From Ganoderma boninense (Eukaryota > Basidiomycota > Agaricomycetes > Polyporales > Polyporaceae): DNA of 64,000 nt. Both the position numbers and the translations under genes were made by a program. The notes under the pieces were generated by a model that worked only from the letters and a program-made list of their open reading frames with translations, searched no databases and was not told the DNA's origin. Where the stretch lies: the NCBI GenBank assembly GCA_002900995.3, contig CM035309.1, forward strand, positions 2,858,389 to 2,922,388, in the 5' to 3' direction. This document shows positions 25,819 through 37,599 of the stretch, one piece after another. Position 1 is the stretch's first letter. Every line of letters starts with the position of its first letter.

Positions 25819-28014
25819 ATGGCGGGCACGACGTCTGCCTCTGTCACCGATACGTATGGCGCGTTCCTGATCGGGACGTATTGCGCCCTCATGTACGTCG
25901 TGTTTTGTCTGGCGCGCTGGGTGATACTGGAGGCTGAGACCTGGCATGCGGCCGAGGCAGGCTGTACGGTCTGGTGCTTCACCAGTCCTACCATTACTAC
26001 CGGATGTATGCGGCGGACGCGCAATGGATCAAGGCTTTGGTGAGTTTGTGGACTCTATTTGCCTGCGTATACACGGCGTTGACATAGTTTTGCCGCGTTT
26101 TGAGGTCACTGCTGCGCTGTATGTACCTCTACGGCATGTTCCAACGCATATACATACTCACTTTTCCGTAGGGTCCTCGAGACCATCGTGACTGCACTCA
26201 ACATAGATGCAGCGTGAGTCCACCAAAACACCACCTGTGTCTCCCACTGAGACATTCTACCAATCACCCTTAGCTACAACTACCTGGTGCCAAACTACGC
26301 GAATCCCGACTTGGAGCGTCCTGTATATTGGTGTGCATCAATCCATATATCCAGTAACGTATCGAGCTGATGCCTCTATAATCCTATAGGTCCTTGAAGG
26401 CATGTACCTCCTCTCCCTATGATGCGAGTTTGTGTTGACAATCCTCACGTTAAAAGCTGTTAGCCTTCTTCCCGGTGAGCAGTTCGAGACGATATTTGCG
26501 AAATGTGAAGACCCCTAACGTGCCTCACATCGTCAGGCCATCGTTGCCTTGACCTGTCAAACGTGCGCGTTTCGTGCGCCTCAGTTATTTCGCCGCCACT
26601 AATATGCGGCTTAATTTAGTTTCTTCGCCCGGCGGGTTTGGTTGAGTGCGCATATAGTAGCCGCCTTCTCTCTCCATTCAGCGGACTAATGAAATATTAG
26701 TCGGCCGCAAGTATCGACCGATTGTGTACTGCTCGGTGAGTCATGATAAAGGGTCCGGAAGGCTGAGGACCAGCACTCACGAAGGAGTTTCTCAGGTTAT
26801 CCTGATGCTTGCCGAGTTTGGTGAGTCAACGACCTTCCCACCTTCCTGTATAGTACTGCACTTTCTTCTCCTGCTGATGCGAAATCGATGTATATGCATG
26901 TAGCTCTCCCGGCCGGTAAGTGCAACATGCAAGCGTCACGAATTCGATAATTGATACGACTGAGCTCGTCGCTGTCAGCCTGCACGATCAAGATGGACGT
27001 CTCTCTTTCACGCACGCCGTTCCGAGCTCATAGCTGACTCGCCCCCTGCAGATTTCAAGCGCATGATATCACCGAAGCTCTCGATTTTTCCGTCAGTGCC
27101 GTGCTACACCCGCTTATGCGGTATCACCTCTAACTTCTCGCTCGCTAGTATCTTGTCTCCGCGCGAAACGCAGCGGCGACTGTCGCAGACAGTCTCATGA
27201 CCGCAGTCTTGATTTACTCCTTGCAGAGGAGTAGGACAGGGATCAAGCGGTATGCTCCGGACTCGCTCGCTATCTATTCTCTATAGTCGTTGCTTATAGC
27301 AGTGACAACCAGGACGGACTCGATGATACACATTCTAGTCGTATACGCGATCAACACAGGTATGTCGCCCATCGGGGCTGTCCCAGCATCCGGTGGCATG
27401 CTGAGACGATCCGCAGGACTGCTCATCAGGTAACACTGTCCGGGAACGAGAATGTTGCCAGCTCGATTGACCGTGCAGTCTGTCCAGCGCGTTCAACGTC
27501 CTTTGCCTCATCTTCGTGGGTTTCCTTGGCTCGCTTTCAAATGTCCGCCTTGCTCATACCCTAAACTGTCCCCTTAGGGCTTCGTCTTCCCCCAAAGCTT
27601 CACATACATTGCGGTGGACCTCGTCGCCAGTCGTCGTGCGTGAAATTCTCCCTCTACCTCGGGTACCCCAAGATTAAACTCATTTCCTGCAGTCTACGCA
27701 AACTCGCTTCTCGCCGCGTGAGTACTTTCAGGGTGTGCCGTCCTTCTGACCCTCGAACTTACTTCTACTGTCCGATCCGAACCACCAGCCTGACCTCTCG
27801 CAAGCTCATCGCAGAGACAGGTCATGTCTACACCGAGGCCGACGGCCCATTCGGGACGGTCCACGCGATCTCCCGCCCTGCGCCCTCCCCATTAGGATTC
27901 CGCGCGCATAGTGTGCGCCCGGCAGCCAACGAAGAATGGGAGTTAACCCAGGTCGGTCTGCGCATTCGCCCCTTACTTGTGTTTGCTTCAGAGCATGCTC
28001 AAGACATTGACTGA
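25819..28014 (+). CDS. DUF6534 multi-pass membrane protein on the opposite strand, D7
   Basis: A complete member in the orientation opposite to its neighbours. Start ATG at 25819; helix one TDTYGAFLIGTYCALM; exon 2 (about 25961-26040) LYGLVLHQSYHYYRMYAADAQW; micro-exon 26105-26118; VLETIVTALNIDAA; YNYLVPNYANPDLERPVYW (about 26270-26330); a short VILMLAEFG exon (about 26796-26820); VADSLMTAVLIYSLQRSRTGIK (about 27180-27250); TDSMIHILVVYAINTG (about 27316-27360); AFNVLCLIFV; GFVFPQSFTYIAVDLVASR (about 27577-27640); VYANSLLAA; and a C-terminal exon starting LTSRKLIAETG, with the stop at 28014. It shares GFVFPQ, the LET(I/V)V exon and the YA(I/V)NTG form with D12, so the two make a third sub-type. 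Some of the smallest exons are uncertain. Confidence 0.75.
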
Positions 28015-28383
28015 ACCACCTTTGCGTCACGGTTTCGCTCCCATAAGATGGGCAAGGTGCTGAACATCCAGTCGCAGTCCCATCCTGAGCACGTTCTGAG
28101 TAGCCCTGGGGAGGGTAGCAGCAAGACGATGAGCGACAAATCGGGGAAGAGCGTCTTCCTGCATTCTGTGTAACTATATACCATGATTGGGGGCGAAGTT
28201 AGACATGGAGATCAGAACTTATACTCCTTGGCCCCGAGCAGTCCATGCCTCGTGCCGGTAACTGCTTCACTGCCAGGACATGTATCAGTACATCGCCTCC
28301 TCATGTTGTCCTGAAATTGTGTGTTTCGCAGGGCCGCTGACGCAGAGGCGCAACAGCTGGAGTCGTCGTCTGGACGGCAGGGC

Positions 28384-30640
28384 CTACCGCTCCTCTCCGC
28401 GTTCCAAGTCCGGAATCTCCACAACTCTGCCTGAATCCGTGGTGTAAGTGTACGTGTAGCGTTTCTCGACCTTGATCTCGATGCCCTCGATGGGAGGGGC
28501 ATTCCTGGGCGAGTTGAACGGACCCTGTGAGGATGAATGTGTCAGCGCCGCTTGGCGCACTGCCATGTAAACCTTGTAGAGAAGCATGACGGACCGTCGA
28601 CCGCGATGAGACTTCGGGGGAATGAGAAATTTCAGATGACGACGTCTCGCCTATCCTGATATCAGAGAATACGTTCGCACCCTGCTCCCGTGCGGCGGGG
28701 TGGCGGGGGCTCCGGAAGTTCAATCTACGACAATAGTAATCCATTAGGACGGTGACACCGGGAAGTCAACCAGTCATTCCATGAGCAAGGCACGCACGCA
28801 ACTATGACCGAATTGGTGTAGACTGCAGACGGGCGTGTCAGCACTGAGTCAAGGGCGGACATATGTCAAGACACTTACCCTTCGTTCCGAGCATCTTTGC
28901 GGCCGCGTAATACAGGTACTGCGACGTGACGTGCCTGAATAAAGAGCCTGTTAAGACGCATCATATGGGGGATTGGCGGTTGAACCTAAAACTCACAAAC
29001 ACGAAGCCAAGGATGTTGAATAAGCTGTGGAAAATATTGTCAGTCCGCGTTCAGGCTCTCGATGTCCGGGTGTGTGGGACTTACTCCGTGAGCGCACCTA
29101 GGTTTCGACGTCAGCCTGACAAATCAAGCGGGTAGCCGGAGGCTGGGATACGACTCACCGGTTGTGACCGTGTATGTGATCAGTGTATCTAGCAGAGAGT
29201 TGGTCCTGGGGGTAGTTTTCGGGTCTCAGAAGGAGGATGACAGCTGGTTACGAGCGAAGGCAAGCTCACGCTTCAACCCCCGTGCGGCTGCGATGCAACA
29301 CAACTACAAGCACTACAGCTAGGATGGTGTCCACGACGACCGCAATGCCGAGGACGACAGATATCCAGGACTAGCCGGACAATGCAAATCAGGTTTCCAA
29401 GCATGAGCACGAGTTGCACGGACCGCAACTCACGGAATATCTGGAGAACTCTGTCCATATGGGAGTCTGGAATCTAACGTCCCCAACTGTGTCAACGCAC
29501 GGCGATATGGTGGAGCGCTCGTGATTCAACGCACGCTTTGACCGTGAAGGCTGTCGATCGGGCAGCAGCTCAGTGGAAGATGGGGGGACATCCAACAACA
29601 CACACTAACCTATAGCTAGACCGAAGCCGGCACATTGGCATAACATCTGTGTGAGCAGCCGTCAGCGTGGAAGTCGGAGTATATGTATATCAGCAACGAA
29701 CGACGCACGCAGAACCAGACCACCGCTCGATACTTCCTGTCGACTGTGGTGACCTTAGACAAGGCTTTGTGACCGAGGTCGTGATGCACGTACTTTGGTA
29801 CACTCGATGTGCGAAGAAGCTGGAGGACTATAAGTATAGGCCAGGAACGGACTTGGCAGTCGGTTGGCGCACCTTTGGCATGCTACGACATTCGCCGCCT
29901 TGACGGAGCCGGTGAGTTATTAGGAGAACACAAGATGAGCCCGCGAGTACCCACCGTAATCGCTGTCAAGAGCTTTCGGAGGTCGTGTCAACAACGAGCT
30001 GAGAATGCACATATGAATTCGACACACGCTCAGCGGCCTACAAAGGACGGCGTAAGTCCCGCGCCAAGTCGCATACAACGAGCAAGCCGACGTACCAGTC
30101 CATGGTAACCAGGTAGGGTATGTTGAAGAAGTTCGTGACGAGTTTCAGGTAGCTCCACCCCAGAGGTTAGCAGCTGTGACGAACGGAATTTGGCAGGTAG
30201 TCTTACATGAGGGCGATGATCAGGACCGAGTGAATCGTGTCCAGGAGGCTACGACCGCGAGTAAACGGCCCGTCCGCGGGCTTTCATCACTGATATTGGG
30301 CTCACAATATAACCAGTACCTGGGGAACGAGGTAAGTGCTTTTGGCAATTGCACCGCACGAGTAGCAAGTACTCACATAGGACTTGAGCCAGAAGCTGTC
30401 CCCCGAATGCACACGGACATAGTTGTACGTCTGGTGCAGCAGCACACCGTACAGTCTAAAGCATAAAAAGTCAAAAAATTTCAGGGGCGATGGCAAAGAT
30501 ATAGACACTAACATGAGCGCGAAGAAGGTGCCGAGCAGAGCGGCGCCGTAGGTGTTGTCCATAGTCAGGCCGTGGGGGAGCGCGAGTAGTCCAGCCAAGG
30601 GACTCGCAGCAACGTCCGTGCCGTTTGGAGCGGTAGCCAT
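28384..30640 (-). CDS. DUF6534 multi-pass membrane protein, D8
   Basis: Start at 30640 (MATAPNGTD...), with LTMDNTYGAALLGTFFALM in helix one, nearly the same as D11. Exon 2 reads LYGVLLHQTYNYVRVHSGDSFW (about 30460-30380); micro-exon 30306-30319; LLDTIHSVLIIALM (about 30265-30215). Later landmarks are FTVKA, PIWTEFSRYS (about 29460-29430), the helix-five exon near 29370-29280, the TM6 exon near 29200-29150, the ...NILGFVFV exon near 29000, LYYAAAKMLGTK near 28900, YTNSVIVA near 28810, and LNFRSPRHPA (about 28730-28610). The final exon begins GPFNSPRNAPP and ends IPDLERGEER at 28384. No disabling change was found. A TATAGGGCGGC element is 41 bases upstream. Confidence 0.8.
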
Positions 30641-30674
30641 GCTTGGGGAACCAGACCTCCGAGACAGGCCCTAC

Positions 30675-30689
30675 GCCGCCCTATAAATC
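30675..30689 (-). promoter_or_regulatory. TATA-like element of D8
   Basis: Minus strand GATTTATAGGGCGGC, 41 bases or so before the D8 start, matching the blocks upstream of D11 and D2. The conservation of flank as well as core suggests a recently duplicated promoter. Confidence 0.5.
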
Positions 30690-30899
30690 TGAGTCAGACC
30701 AGCCCTTCGACAAAAACGCTGGCCGCATTCACGGCAACCTGCGTCAGACGCGTATGTTCCAGCGAGCGAATTGCTATTGGCATGCTCAAGGATACAACCT
30801 GTACAAAGACTCGAATCTACGCCACAGGATAGTTGCCATGGAATGGGTGGCCAGAGGAATGGGGGAAGGTGCTTCAGATAACAGAACGGAGCAAATCCA

Positions 30900-31400
30900 G
30901 TGGAAAACCACAGCCCGTGCAAACCACCGGGGACCGCATGCGGCAACAGAAGCTTGACATATCTCTCGGCACGCATGTGAATTGTATATGTGTTACATAG
31001 CGTGAATAACGGTATAGGTGCCACCGCTGTTATCTCTCGTCGTCAGATAGCACACGAATTCAATACGAGGGAAGATCACGTACATCGAGATGAGAGTCAA
31101 ATGTGGCCGACGACATGGGAACAGCAAGTATGGCACTGCCAACTGGCTTCGCCTGGCTCCACGAGGAAGTACATGTATTCCGAGCCCCGCCAAACATGTA
31201 ACAAAACGACACGAGCGCTGGTCCACGGTCTTCTCTTGGAGCCAAGCCTAAAGGATAGGTCCGAGCGGTCACTCCAACCCACAAATGCGATCGAAGAAGA
31301 CCATATCGGAGGGCAGGATATTTTAATGAGCGACGATCTACCGGAAGAGATGACATGTGTGGTTAGCAGACCCTCATGGTGACGGCACGAAAAATACAAG
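30900..31400. repeat. Upstream flank of D8, duplicated at 40890-41400
   Basis: Diverged but alignable to 40890-41400: for instance GCCTGGCTCCACGAGGAAGT here against GCCCGACTCCACCGGCAAGT there, followed by matching CCCCGCCAA/CCCAGCCAA words. In both places the block lies upstream of a near-identical D gene (D8, D11). Frames through it do not agree between the copies, so I do not call a gene. Confidence 0.55.
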
Positions 31401-32689
31401 ACTCACCGGGGATGGTCCACCCCGGACAGTGCGGTGAGACCGGCTCGACCAGGAAGCACGAGATTGACGTCACAATCCACGGATGGTGGCCACGGCATCG
31501 TCGATGGCATGGGCGCGGCCGGCGGGCACATATTTTTCACGCAACTCGCCGATTCAAAATCATCCTTCCGATTCGAAATGCGGATAGGACAAGGAACACA
31601 AGTCACGTCCGAAGGCAGAGTCACAGACACTTCTGACACCACCGAGGAGCAGGTCACCACAGCCGCCATGACAATGGGCCGTCTTCGCGGCGTCTCATTT
31701 TCAGATCGCGCCCGAGTCGGAGCGCCGAAAAGTCAGGTAGTGCGGGATGAGGGGCTGAGCATTTGATCAACTCCCCGTTCCTCTCTACAGGCTACAGCCA
31801 AGTCGTGGATGGAAGCGCCAAGGACCTGGACTTTTTCCCTGAGCAGTAAGAGACGCAAGAAAGTCGTTGGCTTGACATATAGCCGTCGCAGAGTCCCTTG
31901 GGAGGGACGCAAACGTATTTGGAGCAATGCCTGCGGTACATCACCCAGCCGCTATGGGATGGTTATTGAGCAGAGATGCCAGGAATTCGAACAGGCCAGT
32001 TGGATGCACCGTACCTTTGAACAGGGAACATACCGATGAGGAGACAAATGAGCCCACATAAATTGACGTACTAGGCGGTTTCGAGCCTGGCGCCCAACCA
32101 TCTCCGAGTCGGTAGAGTCACCTTGGGTAGCAGAACTCCGAGCTTGAAACTGAACATCCAAACCCGCAAAAGCTCGAAGATCGAACATCAGCATAGGGCA
32201 TTACGGAAAGGAGTTTTCATTCATGAGTGTACCTGCATCGTCGAGAGGGTAAGTACATGCGAGCAAATTCGCTATGGCCGCCGTCCAATGCCGCATGACT
32301 TACCTGCCCTGAAGCGTTGGGGCGCTTTGACCAGGTTCAAAGTGGTGTAAACACCTCGTTCACAGTGTCCGCCACCCTCCAGAGGGGCGCAATCTGACGC
32401 ATCTTCACCGTGTCTCAGGCTCTCCAGCTTTCATACTCCCATCTACGTGTCTCGAGTTATGGACGTGGTGCGATCAAGTCAACGTGTTCGACTCGCGCAA
32501 ACCCGTATCCGACATTGGGTCAAGCCACGGAGCCGACGACGTTTTTCCGTCGCCGCCATCATCCACACGCCTTGTCCCTCAGTGGGTTCAAATTAGCCTG
32601 AGTGGAGAGGCCGACGGAGGACCTCGCTACTGGGCAAAGTTCCAAGCTGTGTATATGCGATATTCGGTGCTAGGTACGCGTTGCTTAAG
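31401..32689. other. Unassigned stretch between D8 flank and D9
   Basis: A 110-residue plus-strand frame (31434-31766) and an 88-residue minus-strand frame with several Cys (31403-31669) overlap. Neither shows a family motif. It may contain the decayed 3' part of D9. No gene is supported. Confidence 0.35.
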
Positions 32690-33366
32690 TGTAGAATGCA
32701 GGACGCACCAGAATGAACATGAAGTTCCCGAACTTCCTGCCGATAGAACTGCACCACGCCCCTTCCGCATACACTACATGATGCTACCATAGCATAGACC
32801 ACTTACCCCCACGCAAGGCATGCGTGGAGGAACGCCGGTCAATAGAGGGAGGATGTCGTCATCCCCGTGCTCGAAGGGACAGCTCCATCGATTAGGGCCC
32901 CGGACGCTTCATATCGATGGAAAATGTCCGCTCTTCAGCGTCGCAGACCGCAGGAGAGGTAGATATGTGCGCACCATTAATTCATCTTCTGCTCACACAC
33001 ACACACGGCCCATCTCCAGCATCCCACACCGTCCATCAGTCATCTCGTCAGGAGGAGGGAAACGCGCGTTCCGTGCAGATGGCTGTACTGACGCAACCGC
33101 GGGGCCGTGCGAGCAACATATTGTGCCCCTTTCAAAGCTGAGTGCATTGGAGGCAGTACTGACGAGTCGCCCGCATCTCGAGTGGCAGCACATCGACATC
33201 GTAGGTCCGAGGGTCGCCTTCCATCTGACATGGGGTGGGGAACTACTCCGCACAACCTATCCCGGAGTAAATCAGTATTGAGCGCGTGCGAACGCAAGGT
33301 GTGGCGGACCACTCACATGATCTCAGAGAGAGCGCCGTTCAGGCGCGCTGCGAGCATCGTGGCCAT
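32690..33366 (-). pseudogene. Strongly decayed DUF6534 copy, D9
   Basis: The minus strand from 33366 has a short exon-like start (MATMLAARLNGALSEIM, then a GTGAGT donor). It is followed near 33260-33180 by DNA alignable to D12 exon 2 (LYGLVLHQAY in D12; LCGVVPHPM here, with indels). Near 32760-32695 it reads SIGRKFGNFMFILV, matching D12's TIGRKFRIVVFIS. Other exons, including helix five to seven, could not be found. It is a relic of the D7/D12 sub-type, with the frame broken by small indels. Confidence 0.45.
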
Positions 33367-34181
33367 TGTTCGGGAGGGCGGCGGCGGCGCTGGAGTCTGT
33401 GGCTGGCCCCAGGTCAGAAGTGAACGGGTCGGACGGCGGGAGTAGGAGGTGGGTGAGACTCGGGAGGGTGCAGGCTTTCGAACAAGCACTGCGCCTCATT
33501 GTCGATACTTGTGACCCATCTCAGGGCCGTCCAAATGCCTACGGCGGCCCACGATGTCAGAGAAATTCCATAATTGCTTCCGTTAGATAGGTGGAGTATG
33601 AGTGCCTTACCGGGGCTGGAGGCGAGGAGACGCACCTTCGGATCAGCGATAGAAGTCCGGGCTTGGCGTTTTCATGGCAATCGAAGGTTTGAAGCTCACC
33701 AAGGTCCGCAGCGCTTTTGAAAGTGAATGCCCAGCTGCAAGCGTCGTTCCATCTTCCTAACTGCCAGCTTGAGAATACCGTAGAATTTTCAATGTGCTTG
33801 GTGTTGATGTTTTAGGCACCAGACCGAGTGCGAGAGTGCCTGCAGCGGAGGAATCGCCTCGGGTGCGAGGTGGCGGTATATTTGGGTTTATTGTGATTGT
33901 GGCGTGGCTCTGTGACAGGCAGATCAGGCACGGCAACCAGAGATTGCTCCACGCAGTTTGCTATGCCTCCGAAATGCTTTGTCTCTCCTCTCTCTTTCTG
34001 CAATTCCTGGTTAACGACTCACATTGAACAAGCATAGGGATGTCATACAACGCCAGCAGACACTGGCGGTAAAGGAAGGTTATTCGAAGGTTCAACGTGA
34101 TTCATATCTTCATCTTCGATTTATGTTTTTCCCAAGGCACGCGTGTGATTTCGGTGGTCTCGGGGCTATATCCAAGGCTAT
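33367..34181. other. Spacer upstream of the surface-protein gene
   Basis: About 0.8 kb between D9 and the promoter of the gene at 34338. Only short frames. No gene seen. Confidence 0.45.
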
Positions 34182-34187
34182 TATAAA
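34182..34187 (+). promoter_or_regulatory. TATA box candidate
   Basis: TATAAA about 150 bases before the ATG at 34338 of the surface-protein gene. This is within the usual range for a fungal promoter with a short 5' leader. Confidence 0.45.
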
Positions 34188-34337
34188 CACCACAACCTTA
34201 TGCTCGAGGCCCCGCGGGGATGCTGCGGGGTCTGACCGGTGCTGAACTCTGAAGCCAGCAGCGCGGTCGCCGGCGACTGTCCGTTTCTCCTCAATCGTAC
34301 GAGCACTGGCATTTCTCACTCTCTCTAGTATCCCGCA

Positions 34338-35974
34338 ATGGATCCATCCCATAGATACTCTTATCGGGCTCGGAAATTCGGTATGTGTTCTTTGGGATGA
34401 CCAACGTGATCTGCGACTAATCCCGGGCGCCTGCTACACCTACGCCAGATTTGAATCCGCTCCTCCTCCTTTCTTTGGCTGTATCCTTCTCCTCCGCCAC
34501 ATGTGAGCTTGTGAACGTCACCGTCGACGACCAGCTCGGAGACAGCACCACAGGGCTGTTCCCTCAGTATTTACCCAATGACGGGACATGGCACGTCGGC
34601 TCCCCAACCGAAGACTGCTCCACCTGCAAGATCAAGCCGTCGACCCTAGACCTCAGCCAGGTCCACGACCAGACCTGGCACGACGCGACACACTCCCCCC
34701 CTCTCACCCCCGCTACCGTGACTGTGCAATTCAACGGCTCCGCCGTGTACGTGTTCAACATCCTTCCTAACACGCTCTTCAACACCACGACCTTCGTGAA
34801 CATCACCTTCTCCATCGATGGAGAAGACACTGGCATATTCACGCGGTCCCCCGACTCCAGCTCGATCATCCTGTACAACCAGCTTGTCTACGCAAACGCG
34901 GCGCTGCAGGATGGCCCACACACGCTCGTTATGACTGCCGGGGGCGACTCGAAATCGCTCTTCCTGTTCGACTACCTCCTCTATACCACCCAGGGCAACG
35001 AGTCGGCAGCTGCGACAACTACAACCACCCAACAGTCTTCCCCTTTATCGACCACTACCCCCACCAACCTTGCCCAATCACCGTCCCCCGACTCATCTTC
35101 CAGCACGCCAGTCGGCGCTATCGCGGGGGGAGTTGTCGGCGGTATCATCCTCCTCCTCGCGCTCGCCGTAGCCGCCCTCCTTCTGCGCAGACGGTTCCGC
35201 CGTGCGAGATCCACACAGACAGTTGAGTGGATGGGCGGGAACTCCAATCGCGGTCCCACTGACAACAGCGGCAACGACGTGTTCCCCGTCGTCTCAAGCG
35301 AGCCCACCTTCCCGTCATCGCAGCCCAGTATGCGGTCCCTCGACGGCGCACTACCCGGGGCGGGGGCCCGAACCCGCAGCACTAGCACTGGTGGATACCA
35401 CGGGTATCCGTGGCTGCATGATCCAGAATCCAACTCCCCGGAGGGGTCGCGCGCGCCGAACGCCAACGCCTACGCCAACCTCAACATCCCGCGCCAGCAA
35501 CCCGCGCACCACGACGCGTACGCACACCGGGATCCGCCGCTCCCCGCCCCGCCAGCACCTCGCCATCCGTCAGCACCAGCACCAGTGCTCGTGGCGGTCA
35601 ACGGCCCAGATCCACACTCACCAGTACTCACCGACCCGGACTCGCGGCCATCGACGCGGACAGACCAGTGGTCCTCCAAACGCCGCGCGGAGCTCACGCA
35701 GCGCCTCGAGACGCTCCAGCGCACGCGCTCCGTCCTCTCCTCCCCCAGCTCCGCCTCCTCCGCACGCGCAGGTACGGGGACGGGGACGGGGACTGGGTCG
35801 CTCAGCGCGGGGAGCGGGACGCAGCGCGCGCTGGGGGAGCTGGAGGCCGAGATCGCGGATCTCCGGGGGGTGCTCGCGGCGCTCAGCGCGCGGTTGGCGG
35901 ACTCGAACGCGGCGACTGGGGAGCAAGGGCTGGTGCTAGGGCCAAGGGAGTCTCTGCCTGCCTATGCGGAGTAA
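34338..35974 (+). CDS. Single-pass glycosylated surface protein with Ser/Pro-rich tail
   Basis: Function unknown; it has the layout of a fungal cell-surface or wall-sensor-like membrane protein. The long open frame begins at 34449 without a nearby ATG. An upstream ATG at 34338 opens a 43-nt exon (34338-34380), a 68-nt GTATGT...CGCCAG intron (34381-34448) follows, and joining restores the frame, giving about 522 residues. The N-terminus is a basic stretch then LNPLLLLSLAVSFSSATC, a signal sequence. The ectodomain (to about residue 230) has several N-glycosylation sites (NVT, NGS, NTT, NIT, NES) and ends in a Ser/Thr-rich stalk. One helix follows (about 236-262, GAIAGGVVGGIILLLALAV), then basic residues, a long Pro/Ser-rich tail, and a C-terminal coiled coil (LGELEAEIADLRG). 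This two-part layout is common in Agaricomycetes. The start is an inference from splice fit. Confidence 0.8.
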
Positions 35975-36597
35975 GGACTAGGTTACAGGTAGTATTCTGT
36001 GTTACAGTAACGGTTCGCCTGCTCCCGGCTCCAGCGCTGTGTTGGGACTTAAAATAACTCGCTGTGCCATCCGCGTACTCAGGCTCTTCGGCCTAAGGAC
36101 TCTGCTGTTCTGTGCCACATGATGTACGTACGATTCCTTCCTGAGGTATCACACTGATTCCACGGCGACTTGCAGGGAGATGGGTTTCGAAGTCGATTTC
36201 AAGACGACTTCTTGCTGCTCCTCTCATCATTTGTGACGTCTTCCTGCTACAAAACTCCCTCCCTCCTGTCCCAAGCTCCGCAGATGGCCGCCTCCCCTGC
36301 CACGCAGTCGTGGTGAGAACCGTTCTCCACGAGATGAGTGGATGGATGGATGGGCTGAGCCTCCCACTCTTCAAGTAAAAGCAACCCTAGTGCTTTTCCG
36401 ACGCGGAGAGACGGCGATTGCCAGCGAAGCATCGGTGGTCTGCTGTGCAGGTGGTCCGCGTTCCGAGTGACCGGAGTGTGACGCTCGTCGCTGTCTCCTG
36501 GTCCACCACCTTCAGTGCCGCCCATGGAGCGACCACAGTGACGCACCAATAGGATGTGTTGGTCCTGCCATCATACGGTGAGCAGCTCGGATTCTTA
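35975..36597. other. Spacer between surface-protein gene and D10
   Basis: About 0.6 kb containing the 3' flank of the surface-protein gene and the 5' flank of D10. Minus-strand frames here run antisense to D10 and are not genes. Confidence 0.5.
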
Positions 36598-36660
36598 ATG
36601 CGGCCTCTTCCACCAGACGCCATTCGCTCAGCTCCCCTTGCCTCCGAGTCCCTCACTCCC

Positions 36661-37590
36661 ATGGCTTCCCCCTCAAACTTGAACACCACAGATGGCGTCG
36701 CCGGTCTCCTGGATGGATCAGAGATGCCGCCACTAGTACTACCCGACGGGATGACGATGGACAACACGTACGGCGCAGCCTTGCTCGGGACCTTCTTTGG
36801 GCTCATGTACGTGCGCGGTCTTCCCCTCCATGGCATTCCCATGTCGACCAGCTGTTTAGCATGTACGGGATATTGACGCACCAGATGTACCACTATTTCC
36901 GTGTCTACTCTTCCGACAGCCCATGGATGAAGTCCTATGTGAGTGCTACAGTCAGAGACTGAGTGCTCGCTACCAAAGCTGACGACGAAGCACAGGTCTT
37001 GTTCATATTGTAAGGTCGATCTCTTTGCGCGCACACACAGATCATTGACGGGGTTGTCCCACTATTCAAGTGCATCGTATCTAGCGGTCATGGATTGGTA
37101 AGTCGTGTTTTCGTCCTTGTGGTCCGCGAGCTATTTGATGGAACATGCTTCGCAGGCCATTGAGCGTACGCCGTCTGTCCGTCCCGACTGAATGGCGACA
37201 CCAGTCATGATAGATCTTGACGATCATCACCGTGCGTACTTTCATATTCCCCCTCGTTGTCTCGCAGAGACCGATTGTTCCACGTTCAGGCGGCCAATGT
37301 GGTCGCATGCCAAACGTACGTCGAATACATTTATGGCTCAAGGTCCCTTGCGTCTCACTCGTCTTCAGCTTCTTTGCTTACAGGGTTTACCAAAGTGTGT
37401 CCTTGACGAGTTCCTTAGTATCATTATCTCGCATTCTAATGCGTGAATAGTCGGTAGGAAGTCCAGAATGGTCGTCTGGCTATGTGTATGGACCCGAACC
37501 TCTACGAGGCATTCTTAGCACAGGGCTGACGGCTGCCCGCATAGATGGCATGCCAAGTTGCTGGGTTCGGCTTGTGTGTCGGTCAGTACT
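36661..37590 (+). pseudogene. Truncated, internally deleted DUF6534 gene, D10
   Basis: The 5' half is clear: ATG at 36661, helix one MTMDNTYGAALLGTFFGLM, exon 2 MYGILTHQMYHYFRVYSSDSPW (about 36862-36938) and the 14-nt micro-exon 36996-37009. The next piece that can be read corresponds to the YLKLV...LATMDW exon (ending YLAVMDW, about 37093). Only 32 bases separate it from the micro-exon, and the LLDTxHSVLI exon is missing. Then LTIIT (about 37210-37227), SFFAYRVYQ (about 37370-37395) and VAGFGLCVG (about 37556-37582) follow, and nothing recognisable beyond. Helices five to seven and the LNFRRPR exon are gone. It is on the plus strand, nearest in sequence to D2, D8 and D11. Confidence 0.7.
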
Positions 37591-37599
37591 CGACCATGC

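Noticed and set aside
31434..31766. 110-residue plus-strand frame with a Ser/Thr-rich sequence
   Set aside because: Overlaps an equally long minus-strand frame, no family motif, and no partner in the duplicated flank at 40.9-41.4 kb.
32990..33007. (AC)n run
   Set aside because: A short dinucleotide repeat with no further structure.
34981..35466. 161-residue minus-strand frame and a 245-residue plus frame at 35202-35939
   Set aside because: Shadows of the surface-protein gene in GC-rich, Pro/Ser-coding DNA; no start context or motif.
36387..37034. 215-residue minus-strand frame
   Set aside because: It runs antisense to the D10 exons; its sequence is the complement of the helix-one and exon 2 motifs.
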